Positions 30,901 to 42,800 of a stretch of DNA of 64,000 nt are shown here, piece by piece (position 1 is the first letter of the stretch; every line of letters begins with the position of its first letter). The position numbers were made by a program, and so were the translations under genes. Under the pieces are notes generated by a model that saw only the letters and a list, made by a program, of their open reading frames with translations, had not been told where the DNA came from and made no database searches. The stretch is from Armigeres subalbatus (Eukaryota; Arthropoda; Insecta; Diptera; Culicidae), in NCBI RefSeq assembly GCF_024139115.2, contig NC_085141.1:367311925-367375924 (forward strand), read 5' to 3'.

Positions 30901-31554
30901 ACTAGAAGAATCCTGTGCACCTTTCTAAAATGCATAAAGATATGTATTTCAGATTTAATTTCACAGACCCATAGTCTTATACACAATCAGCTCGACGAAC
31001 TGAGCTATTGTTTGTGTGTCCTTGGCATATGAAAACAGCTGTTATGGTCAGTATGAGCTGAAAGCAATCATAAGTAAAGAACTTTAAGCAATTTTAATGA
31101 TCTTTTTACTCTTTCTTGATTTTTTGCAAATTCCATGCGAAGATCTAGGAATGCCCACAAATCTGCAATGTTCCTTACATATTGTGCAAATAGTCAAAGA
31201 AGAGCCTAGCTTAATCAACTGTACACATCGTAGTTGCTAATCATGATTGAGCATGATTAACCGCCCACGGTTTCTACTCCGTTATTGCCAGGCCAGCTGT
31301 AATTACACAGTGTAAGAACTGGTAACGAAAATTTAAGCAATACCAGTGCCGGCCGTGACCGAATGCAGGTCAATTAAGGAATGGGTGAGAAAATGTTGAC
31401 GAGATACTCGCTTTGATGGAAGTCATCTGCACTTCCACGAGAAATCACTGGGATGTTGGATATATGGAATCGGGAGTGTGTGGCAGGGTTCGTTTTGGTA
31501 AACGGTATGCTGGGTGTAGCGTGTAATTTGATCGAGGTTAAACAAAAACACAAT

Positions 31555-31870
31555 CGAACGCGCACTGTGAATTGACTAAACGACCGCACAACGCAGAACA
31601 AAATATATCGATGATCGCGCAATCGTTCTGCGTGCTAAAGGAAACACGATCGGACGTGCACTAAACTTTTAAAGGTTATTAAAACAACGCAGAATTAAAT
31701 ATTTTGATGATTGCGTGTGCTGATGAAAACACGATCGAACGTGCATTAAACTTATATTTGCTAATGAATCTACTCACCGCACTACACATAACAAAACATT
31801 TCGATTATCGCGCGATCGTTCTGTGTGCTTGAGGAAACACGTCCGATCGTGTCTACGAACGCACTACATA
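31555..31870. repeat. Three imperfect tandem copies of about 100 bases
   Basis: Each copy carries AACGCAGAA (or CATAACAAAA), a GATNATCGCG word, TCGTTCTGTGTGCT, AAACACGATCG and GTGCATTAAACTT. The three copies have diverged. They may be part of a retroelement leader, but this is not established. Confidence 0.45.
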
Positions 31871-32404
31871 GAAAAAAAGTACATATAAATGAATTTATAA
31901 TAGATACTCCACATTGGGTATCAAGTTCAAATTTGTAACGCACTAGATAGTAGATAGTTTTCTAACCCTTCTCTATGATATGATATTAAAAGTAAAGAGA
32001 ACTGGGTTAACATTTATCATGGCATTAATGATAAATATTCACAGGATTTTTATCGTAGTTGCTAATCATGATTGGCCGAGAAACAGCAAATATGCACAGC
32101 TCATCAATTAAATAATATTCTTGGAATACAAAAAAGTTAATCTTATTATATACTTGCTTCGGTGTTCCAATTCATGACCAATAACGATGCTGGTCACGTC
32201 CTTACAGTCAATTTAGGATTAAAAGCGGAAAATTAGTTTAACACTCACTGTTATAAAAGACCGAGGAATGCTCTGCATCTCCGTGAGCGCTACGGGAATG
32301 GAATCTTTGGTTAGTTGAGAAGGTAATTCATGTGAGGCCCCTTGGTGAGCGACTAAATATTTATTGTAAACGAAGTTATTTAAAAAAAAACCTGATGAAT
32401 CCAC

Positions 32405-33095
32405 CTAGCAGTGATGGTGCCTTTCTCGTGAGTTTTAAAAATAGCATTTTGGCCATCACTTTTGAGCCCATAGTCCGATAAGACAAATTTTTAATAGGAA
32501 ACAATGGCACAGGATTCCTCGTCGAATGCAACTTGTTGCGAGAAAATCGGTTAAGGATACGTACCTAAAAAATTAGTGAGAATTTTTTACGCGCCCGGTT
32601 TTGGTTTGAAACAATTGTATGTTGGGCATAACTTCTGAGCCCATAGTCCGATATGGCCTATTTTCAATAGGAAACAATGAAACAGTACTCTCCTCCTATT
32701 GCAAGCAAATCGGTTGAGGATAAGTGCCCGAAAAATGAGTGACACTTTTTTATGCGATTATTCTGTAAAAAAAAGTATTTTGGCAATAACTTTCGATCCC
32801 ATAGTCCGATCATGCCAATTTTCAATAGGAAACAATGGGGCACGATTCTGCGTCGAATGCCTTTTTTTTTTGTTGCGAGCAAATCGGTTGAGGGCAAGTG
32901 CCCGAAAAATGAGTGACACTTTTTTTTAGGTACTGGTGTGCGCATAGACACACACACATACACCCAGACATTACCTCAATTCGTTGAACTGAGTCGATCG
33001 GTATGTAACACTAAGGGTCTCCGAGCCTTCTATATAAAGTTTGTTTTTGGAGCGATCATATAGCCTTTACGTATACTTAGTATACGAAAAAGGCA
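32405..33095. mobile_element. TIR element with three internal 160-170-base repeats
   Basis: Short inverted ends, TGCCTTTCTCGT near 32418 and ACGAAAAAGGCA near 33093, enclose three tandem copies of a unit with CCCATAGTCCGAT, TTTCAATAGGAAACAATG, GCGAGCAAATCGGTTGAGG and CCCGAAAAATGAGTGACAC. A CA-rich stretch (AGACACACACACATACACCC) and TGAGTCGATCGGTATGTAAC follow. No transposase. Open frames inside are repeat translations. Confidence 0.5.
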
Positions 33096-33229
33096 AAAAG
33101 GAGACGAAAATTGTGTTTCAAATCAATCTAACGTAAGATCAATGTGCTTCGTTTAATATGCTTCTACAACACGGTCGATTCCGCACTAAATAATTTTGTG
33201 CTCTTCGATGCAGACATTAGTTTGTTATA

Positions 33230-33720
33230 CAACAATACTACTTTTTTGGGTTACTTGGCCAGAAGGGCCTCGCTACCTGGGGTACCCCTGACTTCCGATC
33301 ACGGCCACGGAATTCGTCTGGGGTGGGCTACAACCACCTCTTTTCCCAGGGCCGGCTCCTCACTATTCTGCTGATCAGGGAACAAAGAAACACTACACCG
33401 CGATTTCACTTTTAGTAACTATTTTTATTTGGACTTACTGTGCGGCGTGTCTCGTGTAAGGTGTAGGGCTGGCCAGCGATGACGGGATGCTCGAGATAGA
33501 ATGGGTTGGGCGGGCGGAGTACTCGGGGGGCACTGCAGACCAAACGACGTGGTCCTTCGGCCAAGATGGCTGCCGGTGAACGATGTCGCTCTACGACGCG
33601 GTGCGATTTTCCACTAAGGGGCAAGCGTGATTGGCCGTACGGGGACCAAATCCGGCGCTGGTGGATGAACCACACCTCTACGATCAGTAACGATGGGTCC
33701 TAATAAAGGTTAGACAGGGC
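33230..33720 (-). repeat. LTR-like segment (possible solo LTR)
   Basis: A GC-richer block than its surroundings. On the minus strand it contains an AATAAA-like AAATAAAAATAG near 33420-33432 inside otherwise non-coding sequence with short shadow frames. Sharp composition edges at about 33245 and 33715 suggest an inserted retroelement terminus, but neither LTR ends nor a target duplication could be established. Confidence 0.3.
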
Positions 33721-34189
33721 ATTTAAGGAAGGGGTGATGCTACTGTTTTTTTTGGTTTCATACCTGACTCCAATATATTAAGCAATGCTCAATGATTGCT
33801 CGAATGCTTTGAATAATTCCAAAAACACTGGATGTGGTATCTACCACTCTTAAAGCAGCAAAGATGCTGTCGTTTGTATCTTAGGAAACTTTTTAACTTT
33901 TAACTATCTTTCGGTAGACTTGATCCGATCACTATAACGGTTGGAGTTGAAAAGAGTGATCTTCTTACCCAGTAGCTAAGACTCCTAAGACCCCTCCTTT
34001 TCTCATGCAATCTCATCCCATTCCCTTTTCCTATATCCTTTCCGCAACTCCAATGCTTTCCCAATCCTTTGTCATCCCGTAGATTATTGTATCGTGTGTT
34101 TAATGTGTAAAGTGTGCTTAACTTGATTACATTATTTGATTTGACGGTTGGTTTATTGGAAGTGGCTAATTTAAATATTTATTACATAA

Positions 34190-34390
34190 TTTAAGTTTAA
34201 ATTTGTTTCGAAATTCCGCGGAATTCCGTTAAATTTCGTTAGAAGCTAGTTTTATCTAGCGATTTTTTTGAAATTTTATGAAACGAAATCAAGAAATCAG
34301 ATTTCGCCATGCTCAAATTCCGCGAAATTCCGCGGAATTTCGTTTCGAACTACCTGAAACGAAATTTTTCGAAATACCGCATATGCTTAC
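34190..34390. repeat. AATTCCGCGGAATT palindrome-rich dispersed repeat, copy 1
   Basis: GAAATTCCGCGGAATTCCGTT, GAAACGAAATCAAGAAATC and CGCGGAATTTCGTTTCGAAC recur in reverse complement at 49960-50160. A shorter relative with TTTCGTTTCGTTTCG lies at 52920-53100. Confidence 0.55.
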
Positions 34391-34859
34391 ATTTTACAAC
34401 ATTCATGTTTTCCATTTCCGATGAGTACTACTCGTTAACACTATTTTTGAAAAATGGCGTATACGTCACTTTGCCAGGTTACAGCAGAATATGACACTCG
34501 TTGCGCGCTCATCGGACTTGCTCGAGTTAGACGTTTGTTCACTACTGCCATCTGGTTCGTCATTTGCCAAACTTTGAAATCAAAGGATGTCATTTGTGTT
34601 TGAACGACGATGAATTTGATTAGTGAATGTGCAATGTGTTATGCATGTTTTTCTGTGAGTGCAGCATCATATTAGTATTATCAGAATGTAGGCTCCTGGG
34701 GCACTTTCACCTCAATTTGGAAGATTTGTGCCATCTTATGCATGGGATTTTTTAACCCGTCAATATACAGGACGAGCTATAGATTTTAAACACCACGAGT
34801 TTTTTGCCAGGAATTTTCACTAAAGTCAAGGGGAATAGTTATATTTGGGCAAAACATAC

Positions 34860-35570
34860 TTTTGCATATAAACAGTAAAGATGGATCCATAAAAAAAAAT
34901 TAAAAACGATCCATAAATAACATTTGAATGTTCCATGAAACGCTACCATAAATCCATAAAATAGTTCAGGAGATTTCATAAAGAATATTGTTTCGATCCA
35001 TAACTAAGCTAAAATTTAGCAATTAATAAGGAAATATTTTCCTTCCGTGGTAGAGAAAAGCAATACAACTCTTGCTATTTTTCCAAGAACGTATGACAAA
35101 TAATCCATAAATCTTTGGAAAATGATCCATAATTTTAGTTATATGATCAATAATTCTGGCCATTTGATCCATAACTTTGTTCAAATGATCCATAGTTTTG
35201 GTGCTATAATCCAAAAATTTTGCTAAATGATCCATAGATTTTAAAAAATGTGTGGATCAATTAATATAGTTTCATTGGCCTTCTTTCCAAGGATTATGGA
35301 TCACATTATCAAAATTATGGATCATATAAACAAAGTTATGGATCATATGACCAAAATTATAGATCATATTATTAAAATCATGGATCATCATCAGGATAAA
35401 AATTGCGCAAATTTGAAATTTTATGGATCAAAATATAGTTTTTATGGATTATTTTTCAAAGATTTATTGATCATAAAATTATTTTTCATGGAATCTCCCG
35501 AACTATTTTATGAATTTATGGTAACGGATCGTTTTTAATTTTTTTATGGACATTGAACGGTGCAAAGTAA
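34860..35570. mobile_element. Fold-back element built from ATGATCCATAA repeats
   Basis: The left half (34870-35235) contains AATGATCCATAATTTT-type words about every 31 bases. The right half (35245-35565) contains the complementary ATGGATCATATGACCAAAAT words, and the outer ends (GATCCATAAAAAAAAATTAA and TTAATTTTTTTATGGAC) are mirror images. The two opposed open frames give the same repeated peptide (KIMDHI), which is an artefact of the repeat. Confidence 0.6.
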
Positions 35571-35739
35571 GGGCTGCCTTATATTTGTCATATTTGACGA
35601 AGTGATGGTCCTGAAACCAACCCCTATTGCTGTCTAATGTGAATGGGTGGAATGGTGGAATGGGTCGAGGCTTGAATTTTAGATTTTTGGTCAACTTCCC
35701 GAACGGCTTAGCACAGCCTGGGCCTGGATTACTTTTGTC

Positions 35740-35980
35740 AAGCGATTGCAACGGGTCTTGAGTACAGGTAGCCCAGTACATCGAAACTGTCTGCGAGCCA
35801 CGTTGCGAAGAGGAATGAGATCTTTGGAGAAGGTGACAATGGTTAGGGTGTTGCTTTCCTGGCGAGCCGTTGGAACATGCTGCTCAATGGCCACCGAGAT
35901 TGCCTCTCCGATGGCGCACAGCTGGCGGTTGATTCTTACTGGCGACTCCTCGTAGTTGATGGTGGTGTCAACGCACTGCT
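35740..35980 (-). other. Exon-like open stretch, unrecognised
   Basis: One minus-strand frame reads CVDTTINYEESPVRINRQL, CAIGEAISVAIEQHVPTA, then TLTIVTFSKDLIPLRN and VARRQFRC. Codon use and amino-acid composition are gene-like, and a candidate acceptor (TTCCAG before CAGTGC) lies near 35972. The reading continues to about 35691 without obvious similarity to any mobile-element protein I know. It could be a gene fragment or an exon of a gene otherwise lost in repeats. Confidence 0.3.
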
Positions 35981-36560
35981 GGAATCACTGCTGTAACATA
36001 TGGGAACGAACCGCTTCATTAATTTATTGATTTTGTTTTCACGTTTTCATGTACCGTGGCCATTTATGGGAAGTGTTTGTTTTTTTTGGTTCGTTTAAAG
36101 AAATCAGTGGTCAGTGGTAATGAAATTTATTGCATTTTAACGTCAAAAAAAAAGTTTGACTTCCAAATTTTTTCTAAACATTAACATTAGCATTAGCATT
36201 GTTACGGTGTAATTCGTAGATTGGACACTAGTGATACTCATGTTTTACTTTTGAGATCCTTATCTAGAATGCTATCAAAAATATAAAACGGGAATGGTCC
36301 TTGATTGCAGTCTCAAACAAAAATAACAAAAGCATGAGGATTACTACTCCTGGCCACGCCCATCTTCACCGTAACTAGGGAGAGGAAGGAAGTGTTGATG
36401 TGGTACTTACTTAACGAGATTCCACCGACTTAGCGACGCCCTCATAAGTACCACGGAGTTGGATAATGAGGAAGGTATTCGTTGGGTCAGGATTTGCCTG
36501 TAGCTGGCAATGTAACCGTGGTAGATCTTACCCCGTAACACACCACGTAAAGGTGTCTAC

Positions 36561-37319
36561 TAGGGTGGTTCAAAAAATCGATTTTGCTCCACAGTGCTCA
36601 TCTGATTCTTTACCATGTTCTGAGTGTCCTCTGAAAATTTGAGCTCATTTGGATTAAAACTGATTTAGCACAAGCCGTTTCAAGTTTGCATGCAAATTAG
36701 TATGGGGAAATTTATTTTTTCATTATACTGTTAATAACACTTCCCCATTAAGCGCAGGGTTAAAGAAAACCTACATAGCTAGAAGGGATACTCAACAGCT
36801 TTCACCCAACGAAAACCGCATGTTGATTAATCGTCCCAATAATTAGTAATCGATTTTAAGACAGGTTGCGAATCTTTAGTCATGATCGTTAAACTTCTTT
36901 GAGGGCATCACTGAAATGTGCAGTGCAACATAGTAGCCTGAATTTGTGTGTGCTATCTTTCGCGCCACGAGCAGCAATGTTGCCTGTTGATGAGTTATGC
37001 AATTAGCTCCAGAAAATCACGGTACAGATTAAATTCGATTACGATTATTGGAACGATTAATTGAGATGCGGTTTTCATTGAGTAAAAGCTGTTGAGTATT
37101 CCTTTTAGCTATGTAGGTTTTCTTTTAACCTGCCATAATGGGGAAGCGTCATTAACAGTATAATGAAAACATTAATTTCCCCATACTAATGCAAACTTGA
37201 AACGGCTTGTGCTAAATCAGTTTTAATCCAAATGAGCTCAAATTTTCAGAGGACACTCAGAACATGGTAAAGAATCAGATGAGCACTGTGGAGCAAAATC
37301 GATTTTTTGAACCACCCTA
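36561..37319. mobile_element. Long-TIR MITE (TAGGGTGGTTCAAA ends), TSD GTCTAC
   Basis: The ends TAGGGTGGTTCAAAAAATCG and its complement extend into nearly perfect inverted arms more than 150 bases long (left GCTCCACAGTGCTCATCTGA; right the complement), with further inverted matches inward. The 6-base direct repeat GTCTAC flanks both sides (36555-36560 and 37320-37325). No coding capacity, so it is a non-autonomous DNA transposon of undetermined superfamily. Confidence 0.75.
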
Positions 37320-37329
37320 GTCTACCCAT

Positions 37330-39955
37330 TTTTCAAATCTTCCACATAAAGTACACATTCACATCTGAGTTTTCAGAAAATCATAAAAAGCGCTAGATTG
37401 TTTCTTCCAATGTGTATTCTGTTCTGTTGCACCATTCTCCAAACCATTCCATAATTAATCAAGAAACCAAGATGATCAACCGGTGACGACATCAATATTT
37501 CCATGCATATTTTACATCCCACAGGGATGACAAAAGATATGCATGGGTTGAAACATAGTCGAAGGTAAAAGGCTCCTAAAAGTTACATCCACTTCTCAAC
37601 TCGTTCGACATCCACTTCGCTAGCTCAATTGTTCGGCCCGAAGATGACGAAAGTTTCCAACAAGTCGATAGAAAGTTACTTCTGAGCATTTCATTTTTCT
37701 TCGAGTGTTGAACAAACAGAAATAAAAAAAGTGCTTGTGCATTCTGTTTTCCCCATATTCTACGTCTAACCGAAAATGCAGTCAAACACGAAAAGTCGAA
37801 TATTTTAATGGAAATTCTTCCTCTCCATCACTCCGCATCACAACTTCCAACCGATTCGGTTGTCCGTATCTACGCTGGGATGTTTGGCCATCGTTGTAGT
37901 GGGGGAAACTTTAAGCAAACTTTGAATAGTTCGTTCAAAAGATGGAACCGACGACGGAGAACGGGATCGCCCGTTCCGCCTGTCATTGTGGTGTTCTTTG
38001 ATTTGTTCTCTGGAACCAAGCAAGAAGATGACTGTGCAGCCAGTGGGAATTGGCTTACCCTATCCATTCCGAAAGTTTGGCCAAACAATGATACGCCAGT
38101 GGATTTTGTGGGATTACTATCAATCCCTAGTCAACCCATGGATATTTGGTGCATAAAACTAATTCAATGTCCAGTCACATGCACCACAAAGAAAAAGTAC
38201 ATGCGTGACACATTTACGACAATTCAAAAGTATAATTATTATTCGATGAAATCCTTTAAATGACGACTTTTATACATATGTATTATTCCATCAGTGATGA
38301 ACTTCAACAAATTTGAAAAAAATCATTCGAATGAAGTATACTAAAACCACAAGTGTTTTATTCTAATACTGTCAAAAGGGGTGGTGCGGTGTGTTGATGA
38401 AACTAATTCAAATCCATAAACTAAGCTCGACCATCGAAAATCTCCCCACTACAAATGAACTAAATTCGAAAATACCGTCAATGTTCTAATCATGGATAAC
38501 AATTTATCAATTTGATGCTTCGCGTAATTATTGTTTGCGAATTACTCAATGTTTCTGTTACTATATAAGCATTCCTATTGTTCTAATATTGAAATAAATA
38601 TTAATGGTTAATTTTCTTCTTTGTTTCGTTCCAGGTTAGTTTCTGATAAAGATACAGACTGTATTTATTGTAAATAAGGTAAATGACAATCTTGAATTTG
38701 ATATATGTTCCATAATCAAATCATTGTTGAATCTCCGCTATTTTTTGGGCGATTTTCGTGATGTCTTATATCTCCCTCGGGGAAAAAGAAACCTGAAAAC
38801 ATCATCCACTTGTGAAGCCAAGATTGCAGATTGACAGATTCTCGCGATAAAAGTACATCGTACAGCGCTTGACGGCAATCTTATTCCATTCATTCAATTG
38901 GATTACCTCATGGTTGAACAAGTAATAATTTATCATGGCGGGATGGGCCTCGCTGCTCGACTGTGAAGAGCTACGTGATCGGTCTTTTGGTGTATCGCTG
39001 CAGCAGCAATGGAAAGCTCCTAATCTCCTTCGAGAGTAATATGTATCTCGCCAAACGGCTACCACAGACCAACACTGGTCGTCCATCCAGTAATCTCTTC
39101 GCCGTTGACGGCTGGTCCAGAAGTAGTAAATCTAGTTTTCTGCTTCATCCTTTTGCAGTGGAAATTCATTCGATGGATCGTCCCCGGGTAACGGGACATG
39201 CAAGGATAGGGACATGATTTTTCTACTCCCACCCATCGGTGTAACTGGTGAAGTGATTTGAAAGAAAAAACATTACTTCAACAAAACGATAGTTAACAAC
39301 AATGGTGGGATCCATCTGACATCAATACATGGTCTGCGCTGGGCATTGCTTGTCGAATGGTACGAATACTGCGCTCCACTATGGCGGATTGAATGGCTTA
39401 AAATCACATTTTTGCTCATCCAATTAATAATGCGACTAAGATTGGATGCTACTGTGAGAGTAGAATTGAAGGATTCGCTTGTGGTCTTACTTAACTCAGA
39501 ATGTACACCGCGCATTTTAGTTGGCTTTCTTGAGTACATATACCAAATATTTACCCATTGTGCATTGAAGAGCCCTTCATCTTACGTAGATTAATATTGT
39601 AAAGTTTATTATGACTACCACCGACAGCTTTCCCAAGCATAAATAAATAAGGATTTACTGGCCTCCGAACGGTTTTGGATCAGACAAACTCATGGATGGT
39701 GGCAGATTTTCATATTACTTGTGTCTATATCGAGACCGCCGTGATTGCGGCGGCCGTTGACATCCGATTGAAAAAAAAAATTCTCGGATGAGCAACTAAT
39801 TCGTCATAGACTGTAAAAGAATTAAATGTAAAATTGTTGGTTTGGTTTTGAAATACACTCAACCCTCTTTTTACACATTGAAAAAGAAATTTTCGCTCAA
39901 CCCTTTCAGACACAACATTTGTTAAGCAGTATTACCCAATAAATTTTAACTTTTG
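37330..39955. other. Intergenic DNA with weak open frames
   Basis: The longest open frame (37808-38263, plus, 151 residues) has no recognisable motif. The stretches at 38802-39220 and 39273-39594 are also open on both strands without domain features. The beginning (37326-37380) matches 49110-49170 (CATTTTTCAAATC, CACATCTGAGTTTTCA), a dispersed repeat. Confidence 0.35.
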
Positions 39956-39957
39956 TT

Positions 39958-40035
39958 TTGGCAAGCCTCGTTGGATAAACGTACAACTCGTGCTGAAAAA
40001 ATCATTTTTTTGCAACATGTTGCACAAACTACTAT
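39958..40035 (+). repeat. Second copy of the palindromic repeat at 16500-16720
   Basis: GGCAAGCCTCGTTGGATAAA, CGTACAACTCGTGCTGAAAA and TTGCACAAACTACTATTT match 16631-16709 with only a few changes. Confidence 0.6.
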
Positions 40036-40095
40036 TTTGCGGCTGTAGATGGAACTCATGGACAGCTTGGATTACCCAGAATATATTAAAACTAT

Positions 40096-42800
40096 CTAGA
40101 TATCGTACTGTTGACTTTTCAGAAGATGTAATGGATACTTACTTGATACTTGATGGGCTACAGTTCTTCGATGAACCTTCGCCGAATGGAGTATCCTTCT
40201 CCACTGAACTCGATTCTGGGCCAATCGCTTCCAGTCGCCCTGAACGTTGAGCGCCCTCAGGTCCTCTTCTACTGCAAAAAGCCATCGTGTACGCGGCCTT
40301 CCACGAAGCCTACGGCCTCTTCCGGGTTTTCTACTAGATATTATCTTCGCTTGACGTTCTTCCTGCATACGATCAACGTGTCTTAACAATATCCAGCCCT
40401 TTATACACCTGGTACAACTCGTGATTCATGCGATGCCGCCAGATACAGTTCTCCTGTTTACCGCCGAGTATTGTCTGCAGCACCTCATGCTCAAACACTC
40501 CGAAAGCTCTCCGATCAGCCTCCTTTAACGTCCATGTTTCATGGCTGTATAAAGCCACCGAAAGAATCAAAGTAGTATGTAGCGCGAATTTCGTCTTCGT
40601 TTGCAGACTACGGGACTTAAGCTGGTTTCGAAGTCCGTAATAAACCATGTTTTCAGCTGCAATACGCCTTGATAGTCAGTCCAATCCTCGCTGTCTCCCT
40701 CTTAAAAGGAAAAAAAGCCTCTTCCACGGCACGGCGATCAATCCCGATAATATCGATATCGTCCGTAAATCCCAGAAGCAAATGCGATCTTGTGATAATG
40801 ATACCGCTTCTTTGCATATCAGCTCTCCTAAACGCTCCCTCGAGCGCTATACTGAACAGTAGGTTTGAGAGTTCATCACCTTGCTTCAATCCATCTAAGG
40901 CAGGCCTGCCCAACCTTTTCAAGTCACGGGCCAGTTTTCAGAATGACCTCTTGCTGACGGGCCAGACAATATTCGGTACATATTTTTTTAATACATTTTC
41001 AAATTAACCAAAGTGAAATGCATTTTTTTTTCAGAATGGCCTTTAATTTTACAGAATGGCTAAAATTGTTTTGAAAAAAAAAAAACTAAACACGATTTTA
41101 TTGCGTTTGAACAATCTATTTTGATTGGACGTGGAATTATTGGCTTCTTTCTAATACCTTATAATCTCCATTCGAAACATTCCAGATACATTATTAACAT
41201 AAGAAATTCTCAAAAATTAGTGAATATCACATTTAAATCATTTCACAGATTTCGGTGAATTTTGCTTCAATTCACCGAATTCTCAACAGCAGAATTGTTC
41301 GGTAATTATTTCACACTATTTTCTACGATTTTTCCAAACTACCGAAAATGTTTAAAATTATTCACCGAACAGTTTTTGAGATTTCGGTGGAATTTCACAA
41401 GAATCTGCGATTTATTTTAATTGTGTAGGCTTGAAAATTTCTTTTGTAAAGCTTCGACTGTTTTCTACAGGATTGAAGAAATGTAAGATATTTTCGACAA
41501 TCAATGTGCCAAATTATTTGAATTTTGTTTCAATAATTTGCACTCACTCATTCAGGATCATGCAGCTTGGGCATTGACAACTTGGGCAACTTTATATCTA
41601 TTTAAAAATGATTTCCTCTCGGACAGAATATAATTTTTCATGTAAGGTATCACGGGTTAGCCAACGAACTTCGTAATAACACAGCAAATCATACAGGTCT
41701 TAACAGCTTCCTTAGGTCTACACCTGAGGTAGCCGATTCCTTCATTGAGATCAAAACAGCTAATTCCTCTGTAATTTGAAGATGATCATCAATCACTGAA
41801 GACAGATACCTGTGCCTTGTTTTTATATTTAGTATTTTCATCGATTACGAACAGGTAGAATCAGAAACAGATGATTTTTTCACGTAATATAGTTTTCAAA
41901 TGTTTTGTGAGAACATCTCTTCACCGTCCTTTACGATAAAACTAATGCCACTAAAGGATGATTTTTCTTTAGAGCACACGATGTCACCTACAACCGATAT
42001 GCTTTTTATTAATAAGTTCTCCGCCCTGGAAAGGTTTCATCCGTATTGCCAAAATTATTAACAGCGAAAACCTACAGTATTTATTTATAAAGCTTCTCGA
42101 GCCAAATAGAAATGCTTTCGGGCCGGTTAAAAGTTTTTTTTTATACGCCGCGGGCCACTAAAAATGGAGCCAAGAGCCGCATCCGGCCCGCGGGCCGTAC
42201 GTTGGGCAGCCCTGATCTAAGGTAACAAATGATATCGATATTTCATCCGCAACCCTAACGCATAACGTTGGACGGATCGTATCAGTTTCGCAGGAAAACC
42301 ATGTTCAAGCATAACTTGCCATAATTCATTCCGTTCACTGAATCGTACGTCGCCTTGAAATCAGTAAACAGATGATGTGTCTGCAAGCTCTGCTCCTGGA
42401 ATTTATCAAGGATTTGTCTCAGGGTAAACATTTGATCCGTCGTTGATCGGCCCTCACGAAAACCTGCTTGGTATTCGCCGACGAAGGACTCTTCAAGCGG
42501 TCTCAATCTGTTAAACAGAATACGGGACATAATTTTGTACGCCGAATTAAGGAGGGTTATTCCTCAGTAATTGGCGCACTCCAGTCTGTGCCATTTCTTA
42601 AAGAGAGGGCAAATGAGGCCGTCCAACCAGCTAGCAGGCATTTCCTCTTCTTCCCATATTTTCGACATAATATGGTGCAGAACTTCATAAAGCTGCTCAC
42701 TGCCATGTTTGAGAAGTTCTGGTCCTTCCCCGCAACCTGATTGTTTTTCAGGTCTTTAATAGCTTTTCTAACCTCATCTGGTGTTGGTGTGTTACCGACG
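40096..42800 (-). mobile_element. RTE-type LINE copy 3, 5'-truncated, split by a hAT element
   Basis: Element order on the minus strand: PTPDEVRKAIKDLKNNQVAGKDQ (about 42790-42720), EYQAGFREGRSTTDQMFTLRQ and HHLFTDFKATYDSVN (42282-42530, RT motif A), then after a 1314-base hAT insertion DGLKQGDELSNLLFSIALEG and LLGFTDDIDIIG (40653-40900, catalytic box changed to F-T-D-D). LYSHETWTLKEADRRAFGVFE, WRHRMNHELYQVY (40373-40648) and GRPRTRWLFAVEEDLRALNV ... RVQWRRILHSAKVHRRTV (to 40096) follow. Endonuclease absent. Sequence differs from copies 1 and 2, so it is another RTE-like family. Frameshifts separate the blocks. Confidence 0.75.
40901..42214. mobile_element. hAT element, 1314 bases, inside LINE copy 3
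   Basis: The ends CAGGCCTGCCCAACC and, in reverse complement, CAGGGCTGCCCAAC are typical hAT termini, with GGCCCGCGGGCC just inside the right end. The 8-base direct repeat ATCTAAGG lies on both sides (40893-40900 and 42215-42222), and the LINE reading frame resumes on the other side. The interior is AT-rich with no transposase, so it is non-autonomous or decayed. Confidence 0.85.

Larger units (their letters stand above)
30040..32235. repeat. Dispersed repeat, copy 1 (inverted relative to 51110-52480)
   Basis: Several blocks match 51110-52480 in reverse complement: 31080-31245 (GCAATGTTCCTTACATATTG, AATCATGATT) against 51280-51480, 32050-32200 (GGCCGAGAAACAGCAAATATG) against 51110-51290, and the CTACATATATAGC/GAAGAATAAGAAGGAATA ends. 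The block order shows that about 0.8 kb (31240-32050) is inserted or rearranged in this copy. The family type is not recognised; the LINE ORF1-like relic at 30501-30900 lies within it. Confidence 0.5.

Noticed and set aside
35023..35538. Two opposed ORFs with repeated KIMDHI peptides
   Set aside because: They are translations of an ATGATCCATAA inverted tandem repeat, not protein repeats under selection.
37808..38263. 151-residue open frame as a host gene
   Set aside because: No domain, signal or splice context; antisense frames of similar length overlap it. Composition does not stand out from its surroundings.
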